Shown here in pieces: positions 22,101 through 37,100 of a DNA stretch of 64,000 bases. How positions within the stretch are numbered: the stretch's first letter is position 1; the number at the start of each line of letters is the position of its first letter. Source of the DNA: Ciona intestinalis (taxonomy: Eukaryota; Chordata; Ascidiacea; Phlebobranchia; Cionidae). The translations under genes were made by a program, and so were the position numbers. Location of the stretch: contig NW_004190387.2 in NCBI RefSeq assembly GCF_000224145.3, positions 1-64,000 of the forward strand, read 5' to 3'. A model generated the notes under the pieces. That model had not been told where the DNA came from and ran no database searches. It saw only the letters and a program-made list of their open reading frames with translations.

Positions 22101-25100
22101 NNNNNNNNNNNNNNNNNNNNNNNNNNNNNNNNNNNNNNNNNNNNNNNNNNNNNNNNNNNNNNNNNNNNNNNNNNNNNNNNNNNNNNNNNNNNNNNNNNNN
22201 NNNNNNNNNNNNNNNNNNNNNNNNNNNNNNNNNNNNNNNNNNNNNNNNNNNNNNNNNNNNNNNNNNNNNNNNNNNNNNNNNNNNNNNNNNNNNNNNNNNN
22301 NNNNNNNNNNNNNNNNNNNNNNNNNNNNNNNNNNNNNNNNNNNNNNNNNNNNNNNNNNNNNNNNNNNNNNNNNNNNNNNNNNNNNNNNNNNNNNNNNNNN
22401 NNNNNNNNNNNNNNNNNNNNNNNNNNNNNNNNNNNNNNNNNNNNNNNNNNNNNNNNNNNNNNNNNNNNNNTCTACAAAAAAATAATCACCCGCAAAAGTA
22501 GTATATTTGGGTAACTCATAAGCTGACGCGAGGTGTATGAAACAGAACACCCGTGTTATAACGACTGTCGTTTTCCGGCCACGCGAGGATAAAGCAAGTT
22601 ACATTCATTCATTCATTCATATGTCAAATATTAAATTGGGATAAAGACCAGGATAGTGTGAAATGTTAATAATATGCAAAATTTCCTGGTAGCAAAAGTA
22701 ACAGAATATGCAAATCAACTGGATATTGATGTTGATACTTAAGATCTGTTATACTTAAGTTGTACTAGATTTATGATTTATTGTATTTTATCTCAATAGA
22801 GCAATAAAAGTTTAATAATATTCTGGTAATTTAAAGTAATTTAAAACTAAATATGCAAGATGAGACATTAGATTTGAATATTGAATAAAAGGTTGCTGTG
22901 ATAAAGTAACTTATTATATTTGGGTTTAACAAACTAAAACGATGGATATCTACAAACATATAATAACGATATAATACATCATAATAAACCTAAAGTAAAC
23001 GCTGTACAACCTAACTATACTGCAGTACCAACTACCAACTAACTGGTGACTGTGCGTACAACACGACACAACAAAAGCGTTAATTACTCGGCGCGGGCAG
23101 CAGGAATAAAAGCGCCGGAATGCTATCTCGACGAGGTACCGAGTAAACTACTACCTCAGTTCCACAGCATAAAATAGGTTAACCACTGTTTTAGAGTATT
23201 CTTACCCACTGTCCAGCTTTGTAGTTAAAATTAACAGGTCGTTTAAACTCAAGGTGAGTTACTTCGGATGGTAGGAGTTCCGCGTTAACTACAGATATTT
23301 CACATTTGCTACGACTGACACTGTACAGCTTGTCAAGTGTGTATAGTATGGCTGGGCCAAGGAAGAAGTAATAGAAGAAGGGATCCTAGAAACAAGTTGG
23401 TTTGATTGGAAATAAGAATGCAAAATATTGATGGAAACGGCAATTGCTTCAACCAAGTGGTTTCTCATTGACTGTCTAAGACTCTAAATTGTCAGTCATG
23501 CATGAGGTGTATGAAACAGAACACTCACATATTTTAAAACTGGGTCTGAGGTAAAGGAAACAAAAACCTGTATTTAACTACTGTGGTTGCCCTACTGTAT
23601 GAGGATATACAAGTTACATTTCATTTGCATAATGTTGCTCATCCAGAAAAATTCAAAAACATTTCTTGGGCAAAGAACATATAATAGTAACTAAGTAACA
23701 TGAACCTAGGTCTGAGGTGTATGAAACAAAACACCTGTATTGTAATTGCCTCTCCATGTGAGGACAAAGCAAGTTACATTTGTTTATATAATGTTGCTGA
23801 GTCAAGGAAATTTGAAGACGTTTCTTACTTAAACAGGATATAATAGTAACACGAACCTAGGTTTGAGGTGTATGAAACGAAACACCCATATTAAACTACT
23901 GTTGTCGCTCCACCAGGCAAGAATAAAAAAACGCAAAGAACTTACTTGAACGAGGAAGCCACTGCCATGTAGAATCATGAAGAAGAAGAGGAAAATATAA
24001 CCAAAGTTATGCGTCCACCAAAACCATTGGAAAACCCTTCTACGTGAATAGTCAGACGCAAAGGTGTACCTGTAGCAGGGAAAGTCTAATTAAAATACAA
24101 AGCAAGGTTTTCTATACAAAGTACACAAAGTGATAAAACTAGAAAGGTCATAAAAATGATTGATCCAAAATACTTGAACTGATAAAAAATATCTGTTAAA
24201 AAAAAAATTGGTTTGATTATTTTAACCTTTAAAAAAATATCTTGAAAATTTGATAAATAAATAAACTGACATGACAATCACAATGAGAGTGAGCAAAACT
24301 CCAGTGATGCCAGTGATTGTTTGCCAACACCAGTAGTGGAATTTCGGCAGGACATCACTGGTTCTCCAGAAGTCTCGGAACAAACAAGTTAGATCCCCAG
24401 GAGTTTGCGTTGAGATTGCATAGATGTTGAGCGAATGCCCGATGATGTGCATTCCTGTAAAACAAAAAAATGTTTTCTAAAATAACTGTGAAAAATGATT
24501 GATGAAAGGTTTTAAAAATGCATAGTAGGCCAAAGTTGGCCACTGAATGGCTACAAGATTTGAAAACAAAAACTAAATAAATAGTTCACACAAAAAATTA
24601 ATAAATATGATTTTTTACAAACAGAACTGCTTTTTACAAAAATATTTTACCCAAAAAAACTAAAAAACATTCGAAACATGATTATTTACAAAACAATAGG
24701 TATAATGGTATTAGGCCTAAAAACCTCAATGATTTTCCGGAATTAAAGCACCTGTAATAAAGATACTATGAATAATAACAGAAACAGCTACCTGTGAAAA
24801 ACAGGGCAAGCCAAGCAATGATTCTATGCATAGTAATGGCTGAGTCAAATGGTATATAAAGGTGAAGGAAAGTTTCACGCAGTGCTGTGATGGTGTTTCT
24901 GCACATGGTGACCAGGAGGGACGTATATGTGAACATCATCGCCGAGGCTGCACCACGCGTTATTGACACCCCGTACCCTGCTATGCGACGAAGCCCAGCA
25001 AATTCACGTTCAACGGAATAAACTGAAAGAAAAGTTTTAATATATAATGTTTTAAACTAGAAAAAGAAGTTTCATTTTCTGTTTTATAACAAAATGGTAT

Positions 25101-28100
25101 CTTTATTACAACACAGGCGCTTTGTTTTACACACATCGAGGTACCACTTACAGAACTTTGTGGGTGATTCAGGTGACAAGTTCTATTACTAAGTTTTTTT
25201 ACAAACTTCAGGGTTTACTAGCAAACAAGTTTTGAAAGCGCTAACCTACGGCGAAAACACTAAAAAAATAAGCTAGAAAAGGGTAATGAAGCCAATCCTG
25301 GCCTAAATCCTAGGACCCATGGCGTGTCACACTGTAGGACCTGACTTATACAGAAGATAGAAAACTAACAGTAAGCTCGCTCTATAAATATTCCAGCCAG
25401 CACAAGCAGGTAAAGTGTCAGCCAGAATATTTGGAGTCTGTGGTTTTCCACGTAATTTTCCATTGCCCTCAACCAGTTGTTCAAACGCCCAGGTTTGAAA
25501 ACTTTCTCATAAACTTTGATTTGAATGCGAGATGTTTCGGGGGTGCGATTCTTTTTCTCTGGATTTTTTCTGTAAACAAAGAAATTGGAGACCTTGATAT
25601 ACAAACTTATTATTTCAAAGTAGACAAAATAAAAAAATTGAAGTTTGGAGGTTTCAGACCAATTGTTAAAGAAGGAGTTGTCAAATTGTTGGTTTTAAAT
25701 TCTTAGTGTTAATTAATTTTTTTCTTTCGTAAAATTTTTAGAAAAGAAGAGTTTCCGCAAATATATTTGATTTTTAATGTGGTTTTCTAAGTAATTTAAA
25801 CAGTGTAATAAAATAAACAAATCAAAATTATTTGTAACAAATGTATCACAAATACGGAATTTTTTCCTATAATCTAGTCTGCAGTTTACAACGTTCCGAA
25901 AAACTAAAGTTATTCAGATTCCAGACTCTGCAGAATCCGGATGTCAGCTAGATGCAACTCAATGCGCACATAGACACAACAAAAAATAGTAAAAAAACAA
26001 AGAAAACAAAAGTTCCGCTAATAGCCAATCAGTTAAAAAATAATATAGATGAACACATTATAAACACAACAGGAAAACAAAGGACTTACTTATCCTTATC
26101 AGTGTATGCGTGGACAGTTTTTCTTGCTCTTATTGCTCGTGATTCGCGCACTGGGGCACTTCCTTGCTGCCTTTCTGCTGGAATATAAATTGTATGAGAA
26201 CATTTAAGCAAAAAAAATTTGGTTGAAAAATGAATAAAACTTTCGAATGTTGTGTTTTATAAAAATAGTTAAATTTTCGAATTGTGTTTTTGATAAAATT
26301 GATTCCATAAATTTTACATTTGTAACATTTAATCATGCAAGTTATTTAGTTTTAGTGATAGTTTCGTCACATATGTTATATTAATCAAAAACACACAAAA
26401 TATTAGATAATTAATACAAGTTATTAATAAATATTACAGCAGCATTTTTTTAACTGTTTTTGTTTGTATTTATTTCATTACTTTTGTTGTTGTGGGTTTA
26501 AAAACTCTTACATTTTTGTCAAAATTTCAATTTTTTCTCGTAAAAGTAATAAAGTTTTATAAAGAGGCCATAATTATATCAAACTGCAAATTATTTATAT
26601 AAAATACAAAATCACTCAAATTAATATTTAATTACCTAAATTTATCTACGCTAAAAAATTGTTACATCACAATCTACAGTAAATGCTATCTTTTTACAAA
26701 AGCTATATGCCAAAGCAATAATATAACTCAATTTAAATTCGGTGGCAAAATTGTGGAAATTGCCACATGCCACGGTGAAATTCGTGGTCCATACAACTGG
26801 AATGTTGATTATTAAAGCAGCAACATGCAACAAAACACTCCAAATCTTTAAATAACATGAGAAAAGTCCAAAATCTTTAAATAACATGAGAAAACGTTAT
26901 CTACAACTAACTAATAATATCATTCTTGGCTTGGAAGTAGACTTGATGCCCAGTATATGAGTGTAGTTTAAAAATCACATTTCGATATTACTTGTATTTT
27001 TATTGGTTCGGAATTTAGACCAATGTGAATTGTTGAAAAACTTATATATTTAGCTTCATGAACCTTTATATGCACAAGATTGTATATATAGTCTATAATA
27101 TGTAGTGTGACCATCTAAGTAAAGTGACCACCAAACAGTTTGGGAATTCCTGTTATAGGATATAAATATTATTAAATTTTACCAAAAGTATTCACAAGTC
27201 ACACAGTAATTACAAAGCTGACACTTTACTTTTTAGCAAATGTATAAAGCATGCTGTTATAAATCATTAGATGAATTTTAATTACAAACAAGCACAATCC
27301 ATTATTTTAACACCGTGTTTTCACGAGCAATTACCTGCCAACCCATTCGCAAAACCTGCTTCTATAAAATCTATAGCAATAAACCATATTTAGCTAGAAA
27401 GTATTAGGTTTATAGGCGTCTATAATATGTATAACATGTAAAAAGCAGTTATTTATGCACCTGAGTCTTAAACCTATTTTAAAAAACCTGCTTCCATAAA
27501 ATCTATAGCAATAAACATTGTTTAATAAAAGCTGGAAAGAATTTGGTTATAAGTTATAAGCCAAAGAAAGTATTTTATTTGTGCCAAAATAGATAGAGAA
27601 ATGCTGTAGGCAAAAATTGTAAAAACTTTAAACTGCAGTACAAATTATACATTTTAATTTTAGGTTCATAATTTTTTATCAATAAACTTAATTTAATAAA
27701 AACCAGAAAGTTTTGGGTTATAAAGGAAGGAGCCTAACATGTAAAAAGCTTTCATTTGTGCAAAAATAGATAAAGAAATAACGTAGGCAAAAACTGTAAA
27801 AACTTTTAACTGCTGTACAAATTAGTGGGGTAGGGAGGAAATGGGACACCTTTTATTCAATTTTCTGGTCCAATTTGATAGTAAACAAAGAAAATTCAAA
27901 AACTTCTAAAACCGTATCCTGACGACTCCCATAGACCGTTGTTAATTGTTTAAAATACGATCAAGATATCTTAATATTATGTGCTAAAGGTGACCGTCTT
28001 TCCCCACTCTACTATATACATTTTATTTGTAGATTCAGTTGTACTGTAGGAATCAGGTTATAAAATTAAATAACATAGTGATTAAAGTACATTTGTAAAT

Positions 28101-31100
28101 AATTCAATTATATAATATATGAAACTGACCTGGCACTGTTAGAGAAGCATCGCTCAGTTCCGTTGAATATTTTTGCATAACGGTTTGGAAATCTTCCAGG
28201 GTTAAAGATTCCTTGTGTTCATATCCATGTGTGGCAAGCATAGTGTTGACCAGTTCCTCAACCTGTTCTGAATCCACTGAAGCATTCACCATGTCCATCA
28301 TGGATCTGGCAACACAGGAAATCAGTTTTGGGGGGGGGTGAACTTGATTTTTTCACAGTTTAATTTTTTTGATGAATTTTAATTTTTTTGAAGGTTAATT
28401 TTTTATAAATTTTATTTTTTAGGTAATTTTTTTGCCATTGTGATCAGGTATAAACCGGCATTATTTACTTAAGCATGACTTTGAACTCTTTTTTTGACAA
28501 TTCTCCGCTTTTATCCAGATCATACATGTTGAACATCAACTTGGCTTTTTCTTCCGGTGAACCTGAAAAATATAATGAAGTGAACTTAAAAAAAAATAGG
28601 GCAGGAATAGTTTAAAATTGGGAGTAAAGGAAAAAAATTAAAAATTGAATAAAAGTCAGAAAAATAGTCCAAGACAAAAATTGTGGAAAAAAAATAGGCA
28701 GAAAAGCTGGAAAACAGTAAAAAAAGTTATTTAAAGAACAATATCTATAAAATAAATCGACCCATAGCTATTTAAATACCTTTCGTAAATAAAACCATAA
28801 TGTCCAAAAACTCTCGGAAAGAAATTGCTCCGCTGCCATCTGAATCTGCAGAACTAAACATCTGGTCAACAAATAAACTGTTTGGTTTCAATTTGAGATA
28901 ATCGGCAAATTCTTTCTTGCTTAATTCGACGTGAATGAACTTGCGGGCTTCTCGACTGTTTATTACATCACTCATGTCGCCGTCTTCTACTTTGATCGAC
29001 TGTAGTGTGAAAAAATTGTTGTTACATAATGTAACTTACATTGTAAATCTGTTTTAAACAAGTGAAAAAGCGCGGAAACAAGTATCAGTTAAAAGCGTAG
29101 CTGTGATACCCAACTATAGAAAATTAATATAGTAGGGTGGGAAAAGAAAACGCACCCTTTTATCCCATTTTCTCGTCCCATTTGGTGTTTAAAAAAACCT
29201 TCAAAAATTATAAAACCGCATTATCATGACTTCCATAGACCGTTGTTAATTGTTTAAAACATGATCAGGATATTTGGATATTATGTGCTAAAGGTGTCCC
29301 ATCTTCCCCCACCCTACCACATAATAAAAATGTCCCAACTTACACTAACAGCTATTAAAGCTGCTTTGAAGAACCTCTGCAGGAGTTGGTCCCTCATTTC
29401 ACTTGTTTGCGCTCGATCCATGAGTTCATTATGGGAAACTTCTTGCTCTGATAAACTGATTTGATGCGAATGAACGAAGTGTTTGCAACGAGCAATGAAA
29501 CTGTCGCGTTCTTCAGTGTCGTTGAACATCAAAATCTGGAAAAATATCTTGTTTTTAGACAAATTAAAAAAACAAGCCCGTGGTATCCTTCAAAATATTC
29601 TGCATTTTTGGGAACTCTTAAGCAAGCACAAGGTTCATTAAACAGAACACCCATGTTATAACGGCTGTCATTTCCTGTCACGTTAGGATAAATAAGTTAC
29701 ATACATTCATGCAACAATTTATTTATTTAATCATTTATATTGACGTGTTAAGTTATAATTATTCATTTAATAATATTTATTCATGAGGCAAAAATGCTTA
29801 TTCCTACCAAATTATAGGTGTCTTTATACACTATAAGAACACCCTTCTTATAACGACTGTCGTTTTCTTATTACATTCTTTCACTTAGCAAAGAAAATGC
29901 ATATTCTCACCAAATCATGAGTGTCTTTATCCACCCTCAAAAACATGGTGTTTCTCCCGTGATTATACGCTTTCACGAATCTCACATCATCTGCTTTCGA
30001 CAAATCAATTGATCTGTAGTTTTGCCGACCGGATGAAGATTTCACATGAATAAGTTTCCCAGGACCCAACTTTATCTGTAGGAAACATAAAGTTTAAAAT
30101 TTGGTCTTTCCCACGAACACATTCACCCACAATGGTAGTAGCAATGAGCTTTGAACCGCAACCCTTTGGGTTAAAGACAAGCAGGCTAAACAATGTGGCA
30201 GCAAATATTTTAAACATATATTTAGATAATGTCTTAAACTTAATCTGTAGGAAAGATCAAAAGTGGACACTGTACTATTTAACCAACACACTCAAAAGCA
30301 ATTGCCCCAACAATCTAGTGGTCACTAATGAGTTGTCTAAACTGTCAGCTGTACATCTGCAAAAAGAATTCACCCAAAAAGTTACATACGTGGTAACTTA
30401 TAAGCTGGCATAAGGTGTATGAAACACAACACCTGTGTAACAATGACTGTATTTGCCCTACCACGGGAGGATAAATAGGTTACACTTATTCTATTTATCT
30501 ATTTACAGAAATGTATTTCTAGTTTCTACCAAAGCATGTTTTCCACACACTGGGGCAACTATATTTACCTGAACTTCGCGACTTTGTGTGGTCCCAAGAA
30601 CCTCGGTTGCGATATCAGAAATGTCGCCTTCCCTCTGCTGCGTGCTCCTGTGCTTATTGATGGCTTTCTTCATTTGGAGTTTTCGCTTCTCAGAGCGATA
30701 ACCGAGACAATACATGAACAAGATTGTGGCTACAAAGTAAGGGGCGGATGTGAATGTATTGTCTCGTTAGATGCATGAATGTAAACGGATGAATTAATTA
30801 AAAAATGTGAATGAAAAAATAATGGATTAAAAAAATGTGAATAATGAATGAATGAATGGGAATACAGGTTAGACCACCCATAAGTAAGCAATGAATAAAT
30901 GAATAGATACGGATGCTAAATGTGAATTAGTGGATGATTAAATGCAGGAATGGAGAGTTAGACAACCCTTAAGGGGCCAATAAATGATTGAATAAACAAA
31001 TAAATAAATAAATGGATGAATAATTGAATGAATAAACGAATGGATGTAAATGAGTGGATGAATGAATGTAACTTATTTATCCTTGCATGCCGGGGCATTT

Positions 31101-34100
31101 TTAGTAGTTATGACAGAGTGTTATATTTCAAACACACCCCAAATATGCTACACAATATATTACACAATATAAAACAATGACATGCACAACATAGATTTTA
31201 TTACACAACATACAACTGTATGTATATATACCTATAATGAACAATCCAAATGAAGCAAAAGTGAGACTGTATGAGATTTCACTTCCAGTAAAATAATCGA
31301 AGGATTCGGGTTCGGTGCATTCCTCCATATGAAGCTCACTTAGTTGTCGGGGTTGGGGGCAGTACAATGAAGAATCATCTGGAATTTAAAACATTGAGGT
31401 ATTTTATTCTACATGGGTGAGAACTCGCAGCATGGAACATCATGTTTCCTATAGCCCAGGGTTGGCCCCTTATCCCAACATCCAGAATGCTACTAAAACA
31501 TTAGAAAAACACAAACCATAATTTGGATTTATCTCTTCGAAAACGATAGCGAAGATCATATTATTTAAAGAACGAAAATAAGGGAATTAACAGAAAAACA
31601 ACAGTCATTAAAACACACTATGGATATTTACATTAAATGTCTTGGACGATAGTTTTTAATCTTGTAGGGGCCCGCAGGGGCAACGATAGTCGTTATACCA
31701 TTAGTGTTTTAATTCATACAGTTGCCACCCCATGTAACTTTGTAAGTGAAAGGTTTCTTATGTATCCACCCAGGAACACTTACACCAACATTGAGCAGCA
31801 TGAAGAACGGATTTTTTTGTTTCATACAACTCATGCCCGGTTATAAGTTACCACCAATGTTACTTTGTTGGTGATTGTTTTATGACTGACAATTTAGACA
31901 ACCCATCAGTGAACACTGAGTTTGAGCAATTGCTATATTAAAACAGAAGCAAACATTGCGTAACCCTTACTTTCAGCAGCTTGAAATGGGTTGTTCTGTA
32001 TATCGTATGTTGCGTTCATGGTGGGATTAGTTCTTAGTATAACATCGCGTATGGTGGTGGCTTGAACAAAAGCAAGATCTTCAGCTGTTAACAACCTTTA
32101 TAAAAGAAGTAACTTGTTTATCCTTGTGTGATTGGTAAATGACATTCATTACTAAGTGGATATTTTGTTTCATACACCTTATACTTGCTTATAAGTTACC
32201 AGGTATGTTACGCTATGGGTTGTTTTTATGGGTATTGTTTTTGTTGTTTTTTTGAACACATGCCCACAATGGGTGCAGCGACGTGCCTTGAACCTGCAAC
32301 CCCAAGGTCATGGACAAGCGGGCTTACCAATGGACCATGACACAAGTAATTATTTTAAACAGACATAAAAGTGACAAACAATTTTTTAAACACCCATAAA
32401 GGTGGCTGTACACAGTATCCTGAATTCGTCTGTTTTGTCTGTTTTGTCCGGATTTCGCTGCCACATGCGGAACTCGGTAATGGGTTTGCATACGACTTCG
32501 TAAGCGAATTCGCATGCCGGATACTGTGTACAGCCACTGGACTTAACCACTCACCCATTCTGTGAGTTCTCGTACCAAAACCGGTCCCCGTCCCTAATCC
32601 GAATAAACTGATCCCGTATTATATGTCTGAACAATTCTCCAGGTCCAGTGGATAAAGTTTCCAGCAGACCACCCGTCCAAACATCTAGTTTGCTGATGTC
32701 GTCATCATGGGTGGCAGTCAAGTTACCAAGGAGCTGTGAAGATAAGTTGATGTTAATTCAATGAATTTAACTTAATCTACGCGTTGCCAAAAACAACAGT
32801 CATTAAAACACGGGTGTTCTGTTTCATATAAGTTGATGTTTAATTCAATAGATGAATGCAACTTATTTATCCTTACATTGTGGTAAAAAAACAACCGTTG
32901 TTATAACACGGGTGTTCTGTTTCATATACCTCGTGCCAGTTTACAAGTTACCATGTATGTTACTTTGTTATTCCAATACCAAAGGATATGTGACGCTATA
33001 TTACTGATAGGTTATTCATCTATAACCTTTGATTGAAATAAATGACCTGTGAATAATATTTTTGTGAGCGATTGCAATATTTCCTGTTACTGGTTGAACT
33101 ATATTTTGATCAGCGTTAAAAGGTTAGCAGTTACAATTAGTTTATCTTAAACATAGTTTGTACTTCATTATAAATGACAACTAAGAAACTAAGTCATATG
33201 TAACTGTGTTTTGCTGTTGATTTCCCTCTTTTGGATTTTTAAATAACATGATCTTCGCTACAGTTTTTGAAGACATTATTAAAAATTATATTATGGTGGG
33301 AAAGATGGGATACCTTTTTAATATATTTTCTCGTCCCATTCAATAGTAAACAAAGAACTTTATAAAAATTATAAAACTGTATCCTCTCGGGCAAGTGACT
33401 CCTATAGACCATTGTTAGTTGCTTAAAACGCAATCAGGATGTTTGGATATTATGTGCTAAAGATGAATATAACTAAGTAGCAAAATTATGTAATATTATT
33501 TCACAATGTAAAGTTTCCACTTACACCAGGAGTAGCTGCGAAAAGATCTGGATTTATTTCTTCAAATGTTGTTCGTTTCTTGAGCCCAAAACTTGCCCTT
33601 GCTGTGTTGTAATCTGGAAGGCCATGATCTCGGCCTCTCTAGAAAATTAAGTATATGAAAAAATAATAATTTAAAATAAAATTTAAAAAATTAAAAACAA
33701 TAGTTCAGGTCTGATCGATCTAGGTCTAAATTGACAAACGTTAAAATAGTCTCACAAATTATTTTTAAGCTTGTTTACAATTTATAAAAATTTTTTTGTT
33801 TATATTTAAGCTCGGCATTTTTCAGTGCAGAATGCACAAAATAATGTCCACAAAGGTGTCACTTCATGATAGGATAAATATGATTAAACGTGTCCTTTAA
33901 CAACTAAACTTGTTTTCACTAAATTAAACAAAGTTATCTCTGAAGTGGCCTAAAAAGGAAACTAAAAAATCTTTTCTAGTATCCTAATTAAATTAAATCA
34001 GTTAAAATTGCAATTTGTCTAAAAAATCCAAGTTTCTATCCTTTACTCATTAGTAAAATAGAAATATAAAGAATCTGATTTTTTGTTTTAAATAAAACTA

Positions 34101-37100
34101 TGTTTTATACTTTACTCATATACCTATAACATCAAAAAAAGTTAAAAACCACACCTGGATATTAAGTGCCATGAGATCCCTTCTTGAAAAATCCAGTGGT
34201 CCGAACACAGATCCTCTAAGATCCGGAGTAATGATGTTGTCTTCTTTCTCAGCCACTTGGCTCGACATGCCCATAAGTAACTGGTCAATGTCAGACTCCA
34301 CAACTGCTTCCTGGTGAAAATTTGCTACAGTTTATAAAAATGTTTGCTGTTTTTTATTTTAATTCATTGAGAAATTTCCTAATAGGAATAGTGCTAAGAA
34401 TTTTTTAGAATAAAGTTAAGAAATGTCCTAATAAAAAATATGTCCTAACGTACAGTTTATACGTAGGGGTCAGTAATAGTCATTTTATACGGCTCTTTTT
34501 CCTGTTGACAGTTGTTCCTGTCCATTACAGCTTCCTACAAAAAACTTAAGCAACTTTAAAAAAGTTGTAGATTTTTTGCTGCAGTTTATTAAGTGGTAAA
34601 AATAAGTTGTTCAAATTCTTAGATTCCTAGTAAAAATATCTTATGAGTGAATTCCAGTATGTATTAAAGTATATTATGTTCTATATCTTCTTAAAAAAAT
34701 AATTATTAAGGTTTATTTTGAAAAATATCAAAAGTGCTGCACAAATATTAAACAATGAAATATCTTACGAGTGAATTCCAGTAAGTGTTGCATGTTCGCA
34801 ATCCAGGTTTATTTACATGGAGCGCTTGAAAAGCATGACGGTCACCAGCGGTTTTCAAAGTTGTGTTGAGGAAAGTACATTGCTTGGTTGTGCTGAAATA
34901 TATTTACATTTTTAAACAAGTAATGCCAGTAGGAAGTTAGGAACTGTAATTTATGTTGGCTGCATGTAAGGCAAGACACTTAACAGCAATCATTTCAACT
35001 GAGTGGTCCCTTGCGGGCTGTTCAAATTGTCAAACAATCACCCACAAGGTTACATACGTCATACACAGTAACCCAGAAGTGAGCACAAGGTGTATAAAAC
35101 AACACCGTGCATAAACACCGTTATTAGTGACCACTGGGTTGAAGTAATATTCGTTAACAACACCTTGTTTTAAACTGTTGTTGCCCTGCCATGCAAGGAC
35201 AAATGGGGTAGTTTAATGTGTTTAACTTCTAAGCACAAAGTGTATAACACAGAACAACTGTGCTATGTAAGCACCTACAAAGTTACATAGGTGGTAAGCA
35301 GGCATGCGGTGGCAGGACAACCGTGTTATAACGACTGTCGTTGCCCTACCATAAATGTGTTTTATTAAATAAACTTACGTGTTGTAATTAGTTCGTCTGT
35401 AAACACCAGGAGGAACCAAGGTGTGCCCGATACGCATGGCAGCAGATTGGAATACATGGGTTATACCAGGGTGGATGGCTGATTTGTAACCTGCAAGGAA
35501 TTGTACAAAGGTATAAATCAAAGTAATAGATTTGTAACAGAGTAACAATGAGTTGAGTATATGACTATGACAAGGTTGTGGGTTCACTGGACAAGACACT
35601 TAACAGCAATTACTCTAACCCAGTATATTGAAACAATGAAAAATTCCTCCCAGTAATAATCACCCACAAAAAATGTGTATTATATGTGGTAACTCGTACA
35701 CAGGCACGAGGTGTATGAAACAGAAAACCGGTGTCATAACGGCTGTCATTTCGGGCCACGTGAGAAAAAAATAAGTTGTTCACCCATACATTTGACAATA
35801 CACACCACATACCTGTATAAGTGGGCAAGCCTTCACAAGTTCCGTTTCTTTTTAGTATTTCCGTACATTCACCAAGAAAAAGTGGCAACCAATCATAAAA
35901 TATGATTTTCTGGAAAACAAAAACTGAATTTTACTATTTATTCACATTTATGGCGGCACCGAGACTTGAACCTGGTATTCTCTGGGTAAATGTCATATTA
36001 CATATTACAGCGGTGAATAAAAATACGAATTAAACAATTTTATTTGCATATGTTTTAAAACTAAATTTAATAATTTTTTTTAATGCTTTAAAAATAAGTT
36101 TTATAATTTTTCTTTTAATTGTCAGAGAATAAATGTTATTATACGAAAAACAACAAAACCAATAACAAATGGGTAGTCACACATATCGCCTAAATTGCAC
36201 ACTGATTTTCCAAAAAATAGTTGCCTATAATGAAACCATACCTAGTGTACAGCTATTAAGATATAAGTCATGAACTTTCTACGCTGTAGGAATATAAGAT
36301 AAATTATACAAATTCACTATTTAAAAATATTTTTATCATATTTATATAAAACTGATTTTCCAAAAAAATAGGTGGCTTCGTGCCTATGATAAAACCACAA
36401 CTGATGTATAATCACATAATACAACAGTGAAAAATAATAATAATTAATGGAATATATACCTGGTGTATAGCTATGTTAAGTATCCTAGCTTCGTTGTAAA
36501 CTTTTTCATCCGACCAAGTTGAATGTTTGTCCCTTATATATCTTGCTAACCAGTTATGATGTCGGAACCAAAGAACCCCGAATGTCAGCAGGAACGGGTT
36601 TTCATTTCCCCGTGGGTTTCCGAGCCCTTTAAATGAAGTATTTAATATTACAAACAGAAAGCAGTGACAAGCCTTCTGTATTCTGTATTCCCTTGGTTAG
36701 AGACAGGTTGGCTAACCAATGTACCACTGCATCAAAAATATAATAATATATACAATATAGGCCTATACAATAAGTATTCTGAAGGTACTTTTACATATTT
36801 TTTGTATCATCAGCAGTTTACCCTAAACAGTATTCATCAAAATTTAAACTGTTGGAAACTTTTTCTTTGAATTGTAAAGTCGCATTCAGTTGTTAAATTT
36901 TAAATAAAACTGGTTACCGTACATTATAGAAAAAAAACAACAAAAAGATCAACTCACTGAAAAATCGAGTGGCACTCTTCAACACATGGTCTCTCGGTGG
37001 TGGGGGATTGGCCAGGGGAAGTCCCAGGGAATTTTCAATTGGGAATTTCCCCTCATTCTTATAAGAAGCAAGTTCCCCCCTGCAGTCTGTTGGTTTTGAT

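Noticed and set aside
21753..22550. Long open frames on both strands across the N run
   Set aside because: They consist almost wholly of N.
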